Shown here in pieces: positions 1-7,814 of a DNA stretch of 19,231 bases. Made by a program: the position numbers and the translations under genes. The notes beneath the pieces are model-generated. The model saw only the letters and a list, made by a program, of their open reading frames with translations. It was not told the DNA's origin and did not search any database. Numbering within the stretch: the stretch's first letter is position 1; each line of letters starts with the position of its first letter. The DNA comes from JARYGU01 sp033795365. GTDB taxonomy: Bacteria; Pseudomonadota; Alphaproteobacteria; Rhizobiales; Rhizobiaceae. The stretch spans positions 1 through 19,231 of the forward strand of contig JARYGU010000038.1 of NCBI GenBank assembly GCA_033795365.1, read 5' to 3'.

Positions 1-77
1 ACACCAGAACCGTCACCCTTCACGCGGATCTTAACGTTGTAATCGACCACTCGCTTGACTGGCACCAGTATTTTCAT
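1..77 (-). CDS. etfB: Electron transfer flavoprotein beta subunit, N-terminal part (runs off window)
   Basis: Only the first 25 codons lie in the window. The translation begins MKILVPVKRVVDYNVKIRVK, which I recognise as the N-terminus of ETF beta (FixA/EtfB superfamily) of rhizobia. The family forms the EtfAB heterodimer, which carries electrons from acyl-CoA dehydrogenases to ETF:ubiquinone oxidoreductase. The start ATG at 77-75 has a strong AAGGAGA ribosome site at about 83-90. It sits 17 bp downstream of the TIM-barrel gene on the same strand, so it is probably the next gene of the operon that opens with the acyl-CoA dehydrogenase, its likely electron donor. The alpha subunit would be expected just beyond the window edge (inference). 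The family call is firm; whether the complete gene is intact cannot be seen. Confidence 0.85.
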   Translation of the reverse strand, partial: MKILVPVKRVVDYNVKIRVKGDGSG

Positions 78-94
78 TGGATGTCTCCTTGTCA

Positions 95-958
95 TCAGCA
101 GAGGGTGCGGAAACGGTCGACCATCACGTCGAGAACCTCGGCGGGGTCGCGCTTCCACCAGTTGTTCGCGGAAAAGATCTCGACCTCACAGGGGCCGGCA
201 TAACCCACGCCTTCGACACCCTTGCGAATCGTCTTGAGGTCGGCAACGCCGTCGCCCATCATGCCGCGGTCGAGCAGAATGTCTTGTGTGTCAGCCAGCC
301 AGTCGCAGAGATGATAGCCGAAAATCCGATCCTTGCCGGCGCGGTGCAATTGGGCATCGAGGTCGCTGTCCCACCAGATGTGGTAGACATCGACGGCAAT
401 GCCCAGATTTGGCGCACCGACTGCGTCGCAGATATCGACGGCATCCCGCACCGTCGTCAGGCAGGAGCGGTTGCCGGCATAGGCGGGATTGAGGGGTTCC
501 AGCGCCAGTTTGACATCGCGCTCCGCCGCATAGGGCGCGAGATCGGCGACGCGGTCGGCCAGGATCTTCAGGCTTTCCGCCGTCCCCTTGGTGCCGGGAT
601 GCACGCCCCCCACAACGATTGTCAGCACGGCAGCGCCGAGGCCCGCGGCCATGTCGACGGAGGCTTTTGCCTCGTCGAGAACCGCCGCCTTGTCAACGGC
701 ATCCGCACCAACGAGAAATGGCGTGCGGCAAAGCCCGGCGACGGGCAGGCCCGCCGCCCTCGCCCGCTCGCCGATCTCGATTGCACGCGCACCGATTTCG
801 CGGCGCCAGAAGACAATCGAGCCGAAGCCGCGCGCGACACAGGCATCGATTACCCGCTCCGGCGCCCATCCGGCACCGTGGCCGTCGAGATTGTGGCCAA
901 GGCTGGCGGTGTTGAGCGCGAGCGCCGAGTGGTCGTCTGAAAAATCGCGCATCGTCAT
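95..958 (-). CDS. Sugar phosphate isomerase/epimerase-like TIM-barrel protein (AP endonuclease 2 superfamily)
   Basis: A 287-residue protein of the xylose-isomerase-like TIM-barrel superfamily, which isomerises or epimerises keto-sugars and hydroxy acids with a divalent metal. The expected ligand pattern is visible: E154 in LALEPLNP, D190 and H193 in VDVYHIWWD, H216 in FGYHLCDW and E260 in CEVEIFS. The last two blocks match the usual strand 7-8 metal ligands. I chose the ATG at 958 because it overlaps the stop of the DUF993 gene as ATGA, the coupling used repeatedly in this locus; an ATG two codons later (952) is a possible start. No clear Shine-Dalgarno precedes either, which fits translational re-initiation. 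Substrate unknown. Pairing with the DUF993 aldolase-like gene suggests it prepares or processes an aldol substrate (inference). Confidence 0.85.
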   Translation of the reverse strand: MTMRDFSDDHSALALNTASLGHNLDGHGAGWAPERVIDACVARGFGSIVFWRREIGARAIEIGERARAAGLPVAGLCRTPFLVGADAVDKAAVLDEAKASVDMAAGLGAAVLTIVVGGVHPGTKGTAESLKILADRVADLAPYAAERDVKLALEPLNPAYAGNRSCLTTVRDAVDICDAVGAPNLGIAVDVYHIWWDSDLDAQLHRAGKDRIFGYHLCDWLADTQDILLDRGMMGDGVADLKTIRKGVEGVGYAGPCEVEIFSANNWWKRDPAEVLDVMVDRFRTLC

Positions 959-2103
959 GCGCCGTAAAGGGCGAGCAGCTTCTTCATACGCTCGGCCGCA
1001 AGCTCCGGATCCCGCAGCAGACCGCATTGGTCGGCAAGGCGGAAGACCTCGGCGAAATAGGGCAACGGCCGCATGGATTGCGCGCCGTTCAGCATCACGA
1101 AATGATCCTGAAAACCGTTCAGCCAGGCGAGGAAGACGACACCCGTCTTGTAGTACTGCGTGGGCGCGCGGAAGATCAGACGGGCGAGCGGCACGGTCGG
1201 ATCGAGCGTTGCGCGGAAGGCTGCCATGTCGCCCTCGCCCAGCCGCTCCACTGCATAGGCCGCGGCGGGTGCGAGCGGGTCGAAGATGCCCAGCAGAGCA
1301 TGCGAAAACCCTTCGCTGTCGCCCTCGATGAGTTCGGGATAGTTGAAGTCGTCGCCCGTATACATGTTCACGCCTGATGGCAGGCGGCGGCGCATGACGA
1401 TCTCCTTCTCCTTGTCGAGCAGGGAAATCTTGATGCCGTCGACCTTGGCCGTGTTGGCTTCGATGACGGCAAGCGCGGTCTGCATGGCGGGTTCAAACGC
1501 CGCATCACCCCAATAGCCCGCAAGCTGCGGGTCGAACATGTCGCCGAGCCAATGCAGGATCACCGGTTCGTCGCAGGCGGCGAGCACGTCGGAATAGATT
1601 CTGACATAGTCTTCCGGCTTCGTGGCGACGCGCGCCAGGGCGCGGGACGCCATGAGGATGAGGCGGCCGTCAAGCTTCTGGATGGCTTCCGCCTGTTCGA
1701 GATAGGCGCGGCGCACGTCGTCCAGGCTCGTCACTGTCGAGGGGGCGAGATGGTCCGTGCCGCAGCCATTGGCGACCAGCGCATCCGGCAGCTCCTCACG
1801 GGTGCGGCGGATCAGTTCGAGCGCACCCGGCCAGTCGAGGCCCATGCCGCGCTGCGCCGTATCCATCGCCTCGGCAATGCCAAGACCGAGGCTGGCGAGG
1901 TAGCGGCGAAACTCCATCGTCTTCGCCCAGTCGACGGACGCGCGTCCCGAGGGATCGTTAGCCGTGAAGGGATCGGCCACGACATGGGCGGCCGAATAGA
2001 CGGTTCGAGCCGGGTTCCTGCCGAGCGTGGCGGCGGCGATCGGCTTTCCGGTCAGGGTATAGTCAGCACGGCGGCCGGCGGTATCGGGAAGGGCGATTTT
2101 CAT
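955..2103 (-). CDS. DUF993 family protein, probable class I aldolase/lyase of the DHDPS fold
   Basis: A 382-residue protein that I recognise as DUF993, annotated in related genomes as dihydrodipicolinate-synthase-like. Two blocks support an aldolase fold. VDGIKISLLD holds K225, which lines up with the Schiff-base lysine motif GIKEA of DHDPS/NAL enzymes. VNMYTGDDFNYPE about 25 residues later resembles their SGDD block. Other clear blocks are NGCGTDHLAP (112-121) and ILHWLGDMFDP (182-192), the latter where the catalytic tyrosine strand is expected. The start ATG at 2103 has GAGG about 8 nt upstream (TGAGGTCTTTC-ATG) and sits 8 bp after the SDR gene; the frame stays open upstream but has no family similarity there. 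The stop overlaps the next gene's start. Reaction unknown; retro-aldol cleavage of a keto-acid or keto-sugar is an inference from fold and lysine. Confidence 0.85.
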   Translation of the reverse strand: MKIALPDTAGRRADYTLTGKPIAAATLGRNPARTVYSAAHVVADPFTANDPSGRASVDWAKTMEFRRYLASLGLGIAEAMDTAQRGMGLDWPGALELIRRTREELPDALVANGCGTDHLAPSTVTSLDDVRRAYLEQAEAIQKLDGRLILMASRALARVATKPEDYVRIYSDVLAACDEPVILHWLGDMFDPQLAGYWGDAAFEPAMQTALAVIEANTAKVDGIKISLLDKEKEIVMRRRLPSGVNMYTGDDFNYPELIEGDSEGFSHALLGIFDPLAPAAAYAVERLGEGDMAAFRATLDPTVPLARLIFRAPTQYYKTGVVFLAWLNGFQDHFVMLNGAQSMRPLPYFAEVFRLADQCGLLRDPELAAERMKKLLALYGA

Positions 2104-2111
2104 GAAAGACC

Positions 2112-2891
2112 TCAGAAGCGCGGGACGAGCATGCCGGCATCGGCCGGGATCGACAGTCCGGTTGTGTAGGGAAGCCTGCTGGTTGCAAGTGACGCGATCA
2201 ACGCGCCGACCTCGGCCGGCTCGCCGACACGCGGAAAGAGCGTGAGGCCTTGGGCTGCCCGTTCGCGATAGGCCTCGATGACAGGCGCGGTCATCTCGGT
2301 GGCGATCAGGCCGGGCTGGACATCGTAAACGGCGATATTCTCCCGGCCTAGCCGGACGGCAAGCGTCTTGGACACCATGGCGGCGGCGGCTTTCGAGGCG
2401 CAATATTCCGAACGCTGTTCCGCCACCGCAACGGCGTTCGACGACGTGACGTTGACGATCGAATGGAAGAGAGGAGGCCGCGTGCGGGCGAGGAGGCGGC
2501 GGGCGAAGGCCTGACTCAGAAAAAACAGGGCCTTCGCGTTGACGGCAAAGCAGCGGTCCCAGCTTTCTTCCGAGACCTCCATCATGTCGCCGCGCTTGAG
2601 CACACCAACGCCGGCATTGTTGACCAGCGTGGTGAGCGGCCCGAGCTTTTCCTCGACCGCGTCGAGCGCCGCATCGTGGCCGTCGATGGCGGCGACGTCG
2701 AACGCGGCGGCGACCACCGGGACACCATGAGCGGCGATGCGCGCGACGGCCGCCGCAAGCTCGTCGTCCTCCACCGGCGCATTGATCGCCACCGCAAAGC
2801 CCTCGCGTGCCAGGGCCTCGGCGACCGAAAGTCCGATGCCGCGCGAAGAGCCAGTGACAAGTGCAGCCGGCCGGGCAGACGCGGTACTCAT
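2112..2891 (-). CDS. Short-chain dehydrogenase/reductase (SDR), probable hydroxyl-oxidising enzyme
   Basis: A 259-residue classical SDR. The NAD(P) site TGSSRGIG is at 13-20, the NNAG motif at 91-94, an active-site Asn near 118 (VNAK), catalytic S150, and Y163/K167 in YCASK. Sequence resembles FabG-type 3-oxoacyl reductases and other carbohydrate SDRs. Its ATG at 2891 overlaps the stop of the acyl-CoA dehydrogenase gene (ATGA), so the two are translationally coupled. In this context a role in oxidising the beta-hydroxyl formed by the enoyl-CoA hydratase encoded at 5443-6216 is plausible. A sugar or polyol substrate fits equally well, and the sequence does not settle it. The cytoplasmic location follows from the absence of a signal peptide or membrane segment. 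Confidence 0.9.
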   Translation of the reverse strand: MSTASARPAALVTGSSRGIGLSVAEALAREGFAVAINAPVEDDELAAAVARIAAHGVPVVAAAFDVAAIDGHDAALDAVEEKLGPLTTLVNNAGVGVLKRGDMMEVSEESWDRCFAVNAKALFFLSQAFARRLLARTRPPLFHSIVNVTSSNAVAVAEQRSEYCASKAAAAMVSKTLAVRLGRENIAVYDVQPGLIATEMTAPVIEAYRERAAQGLTLFPRVGEPAEVGALIASLATSRLPYTTGLSIPADAGMLVPRF

Positions 2892-4030
2892 GCCCGCGCG
2901 CCCTTCTTCAGCAGTTCACGCGCAATGATCATGCGCTGGATCTGGTTCGTGCCTTCATAGATCTGGGTGATCTTCGCATCCCGGTAGAGACGCTCAACCT
3001 CGAAGCCGCGGATGTAGCCGGAACCGCCGAAGATCTGCACGGCATCGGCGGTGCGCTGCACGGCCATGTCGCCGGCAAAACATTTGGCGATGGAGCAGGC
3101 CTTCGTCGCATCCGCGCCGCCGTCGATCTTCGAGGCGGCAGAGTGGACGAGCAGGCGCGCAGCCTCGATGTCCTTGGCCATGTCGGCGAGCAGCCACTGC
3201 ACGCCCTGGAAATCGGAGATCGCCTTGCCGAACTGCTTTCGCGTTCCGGCATAGTCGAGCGCGGCCTCAAGCCCGGCCTGCGCGATGCCGACCGCAAGCG
3301 AGGCGATGCCGACGCGCCCCTTGTCGAGCACCGACATCATCATGTGGAAACCGCGGCCTTCCGTACCGAGCAGGGCATCGGCGGAAAGGCGCACATCGGT
3401 GAAATTCAGCGCGCCGACCTGGCTGGCGCGCTGTCCCATCTTGTGCTCCTTCGGCCCCCTCTCCACGCCCGCCGCATGCAGATCGACGATGAAGATCGAC
3501 ATGCCGCGGTTGCCGGCTTCCTTGTCCGTGCGCGCAAGGACAAAGCCGTAGTCTGCGACCGGCGCATTGTGGATCCAGATCTTGCCGCCGTTGAGCCGCC
3601 AGCCGCTTCCATCGCGCTCGGCCATGGTGCGGATGCCCGAAACATCGGTGCCCGCTTCCGGTTCAGTGATGCAATAAGCGACCTTCGAACGCATGCCGAG
3701 GATATCGGGCAGCAGCGCCTGCTGGCTTTCCGTACCGTGGCGAACGAGCAGGCTCGAAATGAGCTCAACCAAGCCGCACTGATCGGCAACGGAAGCGTAG
3801 CCGCGGCTCAACTCTTCCATCACCAGCGCGTAGGTGAGCGTGTCGAAGCCTGGTCCGCCGAGGGCTTCCGGCACTGCGATGCCGAAGAGACCAAGCTTCG
3901 CCATCTCGTCGTAAAGGTCGGCGGGAAAGCGCTCTTCGCGGTCGAGTTCCTCGGCCAAGGGGCGGATCGCTTCGTCGGCAAAGGCGCGCGCCATCTCGCG
4001 CACCTGCTCCTGCGTTTCGGTAAGATACAT
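2888..4030 (-). CDS. Acyl-CoA dehydrogenase (FAD, ETF-linked)
   Basis: A complete acyl-CoA dehydrogenase of 380 residues, the normal family length. It would introduce the alpha-beta double bond in an acyl-CoA and pass electrons to ETF. The first signature is YCITEPEAGTDVSGI (119-133); the C-terminal signature is QIFGGSGYIRGFEVERLYRD (332-351). The catalytic base is E359 in IYEGTNQIQR, the position used by short/medium-chain enzymes. An in-frame ATG exists upstream at 4078, but that extension has no family similarity and would run through the operator. The ATG at 4030, preceded by GCGAGGCAG, gives the usual MYLTETQ N-terminus. It is the first gene of the operon ACAD-SDR-DUF993-TIM barrel-etfB. 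A 16-bp inverted repeat lies 20 nt upstream. Confidence 0.95.
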   Translation of the reverse strand: MYLTETQEQVREMARAFADEAIRPLAEELDREERFPADLYDEMAKLGLFGIAVPEALGGPGFDTLTYALVMEELSRGYASVADQCGLVELISSLLVRHGTESQQALLPDILGMRSKVAYCITEPEAGTDVSGIRTMAERDGSGWRLNGGKIWIHNAPVADYGFVLARTDKEAGNRGMSIFIVDLHAAGVERGPKEHKMGQRASQVGALNFTDVRLSADALLGTEGRGFHMMMSVLDKGRVGIASLAVGIAQAGLEAALDYAGTRKQFGKAISDFQGVQWLLADMAKDIEAARLLVHSAASKIDGGADATKACSIAKCFAGDMAVQRTADAVQIFGGSGYIRGFEVERLYRDAKITQIYEGTNQIQRMIIARELLKKGARA

Positions 4031-4049
4031 CTGCCTCGCCTCGCAACTA

Positions 4050-4065
4050 GTAACTATCTGGTTAC
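4050..4065 (-). promoter_or_regulatory. Operator copy A over the acyl-CoA dehydrogenase promoter
   Basis: On the minus strand this reads GTAACCAGATAGTTAC, a 16-bp inverted repeat matching GTAACTA-NN-TAGTTAC at 13 of 14 arm positions. It lies 20 nt upstream of the acyl-CoA dehydrogenase ATG. A plausible promoter reads in the same direction: TTGACG (4087-4092), 18-bp spacer, TATGTA (4063-4068), the -10 box touching the repeat. Binding here would block initiation. Proposed ligand: the TetR-family protein encoded at 17833-18486 (inference). Confidence 0.7.
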
Positions 4066-4155
4066 ATACATTCAGCAATAAGGAGACGTCAAGACGGAAA
4101 AATTCGACCGTGACAATGAAGCTGCTTGCGCAGCGGTTTGGCCCTGTGCATATTA

Positions 4156-4171
4156 TTCACTATTCAGTTAC
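4156..4171 (+). promoter_or_regulatory. Operator copy D over the promoter of the first aldo/keto reductase
   Basis: TTCACTATTCAGTTAC, a weaker copy of the same inverted repeat with 11 of 14 arm positions. The similarity continues into the flank (CTTAT). It sits 14 nt before the AKR start ATG and just upstream of its GGAGGGG ribosome site. A possible promoter is TTGGCC (4138-4143), 17-bp spacer, TATTCA (4161-4166), with the -10 inside the repeat. The divergent pair at 4030/4186 therefore has one operator per promoter. Confidence 0.55.
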
Positions 4172-4185
4172 TTATGGAGGGGAGC

Positions 4186-5202
4186 ATGCATCCAGGAGAA
4201 AAGCGGAAATTCGGGAGAACGGACCTCGAGGTAACGGCCTTCGGCTTCGGAACCGCCCCGCTCGGCAACATTTTCCGCGAGATCGACGAGGCGACCGCGC
4301 AGGAAATGTTCGCGCGCGCCTGGGAGGCCGGCGTGCGATTCTTCGACACGGCGCCGATGTACGGTCACGGCCTTGCCGAACTGCGTACCGGCCATTCCTT
4401 GCGCTGGAAGAACAGGGACGATTTCGTGCTTGCCTCCAAGGTCGGGCGCCTGCTGCGCCCTGCCCGGCGCGAGACTATCAACTTCGCGCCCTGGACGAAC
4501 GCTGCGCCCTTCACCATGCACTTCGACTACAGCTACGACGGCACCATGCGCGCCTTCGAGGACAGCCTACAAAGGCTGGGGCTGGAGCGGATGGAGATGT
4601 GCTTCATCCATGACATCGACGTTTTTACACGCGGGAGCGAGCAGCCCCAGGTCTTCGAACAGGCGATGGACGGCGCCTGGCGAGCGCTGGAGCGGCTGCG
4701 TTCGGAAAAGGTCATCAAGGCGATCGGCATCGGCGTCAACGAATGGCAGGTCTGCTACGAGGCCTTGCTGCGCCACGATTTCGACTGCTTCCTGCTGGCC
4801 GGGCGCTATACATTGCTCGAACAGGAAGCGTTGGACGCCTTCCTGCCGCTCTGCGAAGCGCGAAATGCTGCGGTCGTCGTCGGCGGTGGCTTCAACTCGG
4901 GCATTCTCGCGACTGGTGCGAAGGAAGGTGCAAAGTACAATTACGCGCCGGCGCCACGCGACATCATGGAAAAGGTCGCGAAGATCGAGACCGTCTGCGC
5001 GGAGCATGGCGTGCCGCTTGCTGCAGCAGCCCTGCAATTCGTCGTCGCCCATCCCGCCGTCCCGTCCTTCATGGCAGGCACGCGCACGATCGAGCAGCTG
5101 GACCAGAACCTTGCCTGGTTCTCCCATCCGATCCCGGCCGATTTCTGGGCGGATCTCAAGAACAAGGGCCTGTTGCGCGAGGATGCTCCCGTCCCGGCCT
5201 GA
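4186..5202 (+). CDS. Aldo/keto reductase, D-threo-aldose 1-dehydrogenase / L-fucose dehydrogenase-like
   Basis: A 338-residue NAD(P)-dependent AKR TIM barrel. The catalytic tetrad is complete: D54 and Y59 in FFDTAPMYG, K85 in LASKVGR and H142 in CFIHDID. The N-terminus (KRKFGRTDLEVTAFGFGTAPLGN) and overall length recall the D-threo-aldose 1-dehydrogenase/L-fucose dehydrogenase branch, which oxidises aldoses to lactones; this subfamily call is from memory of the family. The start at 4186 has a very strong GGAGGGG site 3 nt upstream; an ATG at 4126 is in frame but has no such site and lies upstream of the putative promoter. It is divergent from the acyl-CoA dehydrogenase operon and followed by a hairpin at 5212-5236, so it is probably monocistronic. 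The true substrate is unknown. Confidence 0.9.
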   Translation: MHPGEKRKFGRTDLEVTAFGFGTAPLGNIFREIDEATAQEMFARAWEAGVRFFDTAPMYGHGLAELRTGHSLRWKNRDDFVLASKVGRLLRPARRETINFAPWTNAAPFTMHFDYSYDGTMRAFEDSLQRLGLERMEMCFIHDIDVFTRGSEQPQVFEQAMDGAWRALERLRSEKVIKAIGIGVNEWQVCYEALLRHDFDCFLLAGRYTLLEQEALDAFLPLCEARNAAVVVGGGFNSGILATGAKEGAKYNYAPAPRDIMEKVAKIETVCAEHGVPLAAAALQFVVAHPAVPSFMAGTRTIEQLDQNLAWFSHPIPADFWADLKNKGLLREDAPVPA

Positions 5203-5211
5203 CTAGCATCG

Positions 5212-5236
5212 GCTCGCGCTTCAATGCGGCGCGAGC
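5212..5236 (+). terminator. Stem-loop after the first aldo/keto reductase
   Basis: GCTCGCGC (5212-5219) pairs perfectly with GCGCGAGC (5229-5236) across a 9-nt loop, 10 nt after the AKR stop codon. Only a short pyrimidine stretch (GCTCTT) follows, so it is a weak intrinsic terminator or an mRNA 3'-end hairpin rather than a textbook one. It also marks the boundary with the glycerate kinase remnant on the opposite strand. Confidence 0.5.
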
Positions 5237-5240
5237 GCTC

Positions 5241-5404
5241 TTAACGGATCAGGATTGCCCTGAAATCGTCGACATTCGTGCCCGTGGGGCCGGGAACGAA
5301 CAAGTCGTCCAGGCATCGTTGCCGGCGAGCAGAGCGGCAAGATCGGCAGCCTCGACAACGGCGTGAAAGAGTTGTGAGAGAAAGTCTTTGTCTTCGGGCT
5401 TCAT
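5241..5404 (-). pseudogene. Remnant of a glycerate 2-kinase (MOFRL family) gene, internal deletion
   Basis: Two ends of one gene survive with the middle lost. From the ATG at 5404 the frame reads MKPEDKDFLSQLFHAVVEAA, which resembles the N-terminus of TtuD/GckA-type glycerate 2-kinases. From about 5310 a different frame reads DDLFVPGPTGTNVDDFRAIL followed by I-R and a TAA at 5243-5241. The GPTGTNVxDFRAILI block is the characteristic C-terminus of that family (normally over 400 residues). About 50 codons remain, so the kinase core has been deleted and the junction is out of frame. It lies 38 bp after the enoyl-CoA hydratase stop, on the same strand, so it was probably once the last gene of that operon. 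The C-terminal identification is strong; the N-terminal one is moderate. Confidence 0.7.
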
Positions 5405-5442
5405 GAGGACGCCATGGATATCGCAACATTTTGTCGCCCGGG

Positions 5443-6216
5443 TTAGCGCCCGAAGCGGGCCGGCCGCTTCTGCCGGTAGGCGGCAAGCCCCTCCGCCAAG
5501 TCGCCCGATGCCGCTGCGACGGCGCCGGCAAGAGCCTCCACCACCCGCTCGTTCTCTTCGCCCTCGGCGGCATTGATGAGCATCTTCGTCAGTTCGGTCG
5601 CCCTTGGAGAGCGCTTCAACACGCGCTTGGCGGCAAGTTCTGCGGCACCAGCCCCCGCACCCGTTGCCACGACCTGATCGACGAGCCCAAGCTCGAGAGC
5701 CTCCTGCGCGCTGTAGACCTCGCCGAAAAGCGCCATGCGCCGGACGAGGTTTGCGCCGAAGCGCCGCGATGCCCGCTGCGTGCCGGACCAGCCGGGAATG
5801 ATGCCGAGGCCGGGTTCCGGCTGGCCAACCTTTATATGCGCCTCCGCGATGCGCAGGTCCGCGCAGGCGGCAAGCTCCAGCCCGCCGCCGAGCGCATGTC
5901 CGTTCAGCACGGCGATCAAGGGAACCGTAAGGCACGCCAGAGCATCGAAGGCGCTGTGCCCGTTGCGCAGCCAGCGACGCGAGAAGGTTTCTGCGTCAAG
6001 ACTGCTCCACGCCTCGATATCGCCGCCCGCGCAGAAGGATTTGCCGCCCTCCCCGGTGAGGACCGCCACGCGGGCATCCGACCGTTCGATAGTGCGGCAG
6101 CCCTGCAGCAGCGCATCGATCATCCCTTCGTCGATCGCGTTGAGCTTTTCCGGACGGCGCAGGATGATCCGGGCCACGCCGCTCTCGATGGCAAGATCGA
6201 CACGCGGATCGCTCAC
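5443..6216 (-). CDS. Enoyl-CoA hydratase/isomerase (crotonase family)
   Basis: A 257-residue crotonase. The oxyanion-hole blocks are SFCAGGDIEAW (60-70) and GHALGGGLELAACADLRIA (106-124). Both catalytic glutamates of true hydratases are present at the correct 20-residue spacing: E114 (GGGLE) and E134 (GQPEPGLG). Hydration of a 2-enoyl-CoA to a 3-hydroxyacyl-CoA is therefore chemically supported. The start is GTG at 6216, whose GTGA overlaps the stop of the CoA-transferase gene. The in-frame ATG at 6243 would lie inside the transferase C-terminus and give an unmatched extension. It would act between the acyl-CoA dehydrogenase (2888-4030) and an SDR, although these are encoded in separate operons sharing the same operator type. 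Confidence 0.93.
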   Translation of the reverse strand: MSDPRVDLAIESGVARIILRRPEKLNAIDEGMIDALLQGCRTIERSDARVAVLTGEGGKSFCAGGDIEAWSSLDAETFSRRWLRNGHSAFDALACLTVPLIAVLNGHALGGGLELAACADLRIAEAHIKVGQPEPGLGIIPGWSGTQRASRRFGANLVRRMALFGEVYSAQEALELGLVDQVVATGAGAGAAELAAKRVLKRSPRATELTKMLINAAEGEENERVVEALAGAVAAASGDLAEGLAAYRQKRPARFGR

Positions 6217-7784
6217 AGCGCCAACCCCATGATGTCGGCGCAAAACAGCGCGTCGTCCATCACCTTGAGCGTCTTGGAGACGCGCAAAGGCGTTGTGGCC
6301 TGGTCGAGCACGTCGCGCTGCAGGTCGAGGCCGGGGGCAATCTCGGTAATGACGAGGCCATCGGCTTCGAGCTGGATCACGCAGCGCTCGGTGACATAGG
6401 TGATCTCCTGCCCCTGCGCCCGGGCGCGCTTGCCCGAGAAGCTGACCTGATCGACCTTCGGCACGAACTTGGCGACACGGCCCTCCTTATCGATCACAAG
6501 GCGGCCATCCTCGACATGCATCTTCGCACCGGCGTTGAAATTGCCGGAAAAGACGATCTTCCGTGCACGCGAGGTGATATCGACGAAGCCGCCGGCGCCG
6601 GCGGTCCGGTGCGGCGTTGCCGCAAGGCGGCTGACATTGACGGATCCCTCCGCGTCGATCTCGAGGAAGGACAGAAGCGAGCAATCGAAGCCGCCCGCCT
6701 GGAAGTAACAGAACTGATGCGGCGAGGCGACGAAGGCCTCGGCATTGGAGGCGCAGCCGAACTTGAAGTCGAGAAGCGGCACGCCGCCGACAGCACCCTG
6801 CTCGATCACCCAGGTGACCTTGCCGTGCAGCCCCTCCTCGATGAGGATACGCGGCACATTGGCAGAGATACCGAAACCAATGTTGACGGCCCACCCTTCC
6901 TTCAGCTCCTGCGCGACACGGCGGGCGATGACCTTGCCGACGTCGAGACTGGGCAAGCGGAACGTTTCGAGCGAGCGGAAGAGTTCACCGGAAATCGCAG
7001 GGTCGTAAGGCGTCGCCGTCGTCTGCAGCTGGTCCGGCGCCTCGACGATGATGTCAACAAGAATGCCGGGCACGCGCACGTCATGCGGCCGAAGCGTGCC
7101 GCTCGCTGCCACGCGCTTGACCTGCGCGATGACGAGACCGCCGGAATTTCGCGCTGCGAGCGCCATTTCCATCGCCCCAAGGGTCGCCCCCTCCTGTTCG
7201 AAGGTGAGGTTGCCCCGCTCGTCCGCGGTGGTCGCGCGAATGATCGCGACGTCGGGACGGATCGCGGGGAAGTGCAGCCAGTCCTCACCCTCGAAGGACA
7301 CGCGCTTGACGAGCGGCGCGGCACGCGCGCTGGCATTCATCGCACAGCCGTCCTGATCGGGATCGACGAAGGTCTCCATGCCGACCTTGGTCAGCACGCC
7401 GGGGCGTTTGGCCGCTCCCTCGCGCAGCATGTCGAAGACGATGCCCGACGGCACGTTCCAGGCGGCAAGCTCCTCCTTCAGGATCATCTGCCAGACGAGC
7501 GGCGGCTCGGCATTGCTCGGCCCCGACGGATAGGAGCCGCCGATAATCTTCATCAGCATGCCGGGCTTGGCGATGTGATCGACGCCGCGCGTGCCGAAGA
7601 AGTCGCCGGCGGCGATCGGGTGGATGGAGGTGAGACCGCGCGGATGGCCCTCGCGATCGAAGCGCTCGCCGAGCGCCTTCAGCACGGCGTCCGGGCAGCA
7701 GAGGCCGGAGGACGAGTTGACGGCGACCACCGCCCCATCTTTGACGAGCTGGACCGCCTCCTCCGCGCTCTTCACCTTCTTCAT
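6213..7784 (-). CDS. Acyl-CoA:carboxylate CoA-transferase, YdiF/propionate CoA-transferase type
   Basis: A 523-residue single-chain family I CoA-transferase in which the alpha- and beta-like halves are fused, as in YdiF and Pct. The catalytic glutamate is E328 in TWVIEQGAVGGVPL, matching the family (E-x-G-x-x-G-G) motif. The N-terminal half carries the usual NSSSGLCCPDAVLKAL and GGSYPSGPSNAEP segments. It would move CoA from a donor such as acetyl-CoA to a carboxylic acid without ATP. That matches its place in a locus with an aldehyde dehydrogenase upstream and beta-oxidation enzymes downstream. The start at 7784 has GGAGG 8 nt upstream. It is the first gene of a two-gene operon, with operator copy B 30 nt upstream. 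The acid substrate is not deducible. Confidence 0.93.
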   Translation of the reverse strand: MKKVKSAEEAVQLVKDGAVVAVNSSSGLCCPDAVLKALGERFDREGHPRGLTSIHPIAAGDFFGTRGVDHIAKPGMLMKIIGGSYPSGPSNAEPPLVWQMILKEELAAWNVPSGIVFDMLREGAAKRPGVLTKVGMETFVDPDQDGCAMNASARAAPLVKRVSFEGEDWLHFPAIRPDVAIIRATTADERGNLTFEQEGATLGAMEMALAARNSGGLVIAQVKRVAASGTLRPHDVRVPGILVDIIVEAPDQLQTTATPYDPAISGELFRSLETFRLPSLDVGKVIARRVAQELKEGWAVNIGFGISANVPRILIEEGLHGKVTWVIEQGAVGGVPLLDFKFGCASNAEAFVASPHQFCYFQAGGFDCSLLSFLEIDAEGSVNVSRLAATPHRTAGAGGFVDITSRARKIVFSGNFNAGAKMHVEDGRLVIDKEGRVAKFVPKVDQVSFSGKRARAQGQEITYVTERCVIQLEADGLVITEIAPGLDLQRDVLDQATTPLRVSKTLKVMDDALFCADIMGLAL

Positions 7785-7814
7785 CGCCGAAACCTCCGTT
7801 CGTCATTGCATTAA

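Noticed and set aside
2104..2403. N-terminal extension of the DUF993 frame by 100 codons
   Set aside because: It overlaps the SDR coding region in another phase, is Arg-rich and unlike the family; a good ribosome site supports the start at 2103.
2861..4081. A 406-codon plus-strand open frame opposite the acyl-CoA dehydrogenase
   Set aside because: It mirrors a strongly conserved gene on the other strand, has low-complexity Arg/His/Asp-rich composition and no family similarity. Long antisense frames are common in GC-rich DNA.
6516..7814. A 432-codon plus-strand open frame opposite the CoA-transferase
   Set aside because: No conserved domain, Arg/Asp/His-rich antisense composition, and it would run through the CoA-transferase start region.
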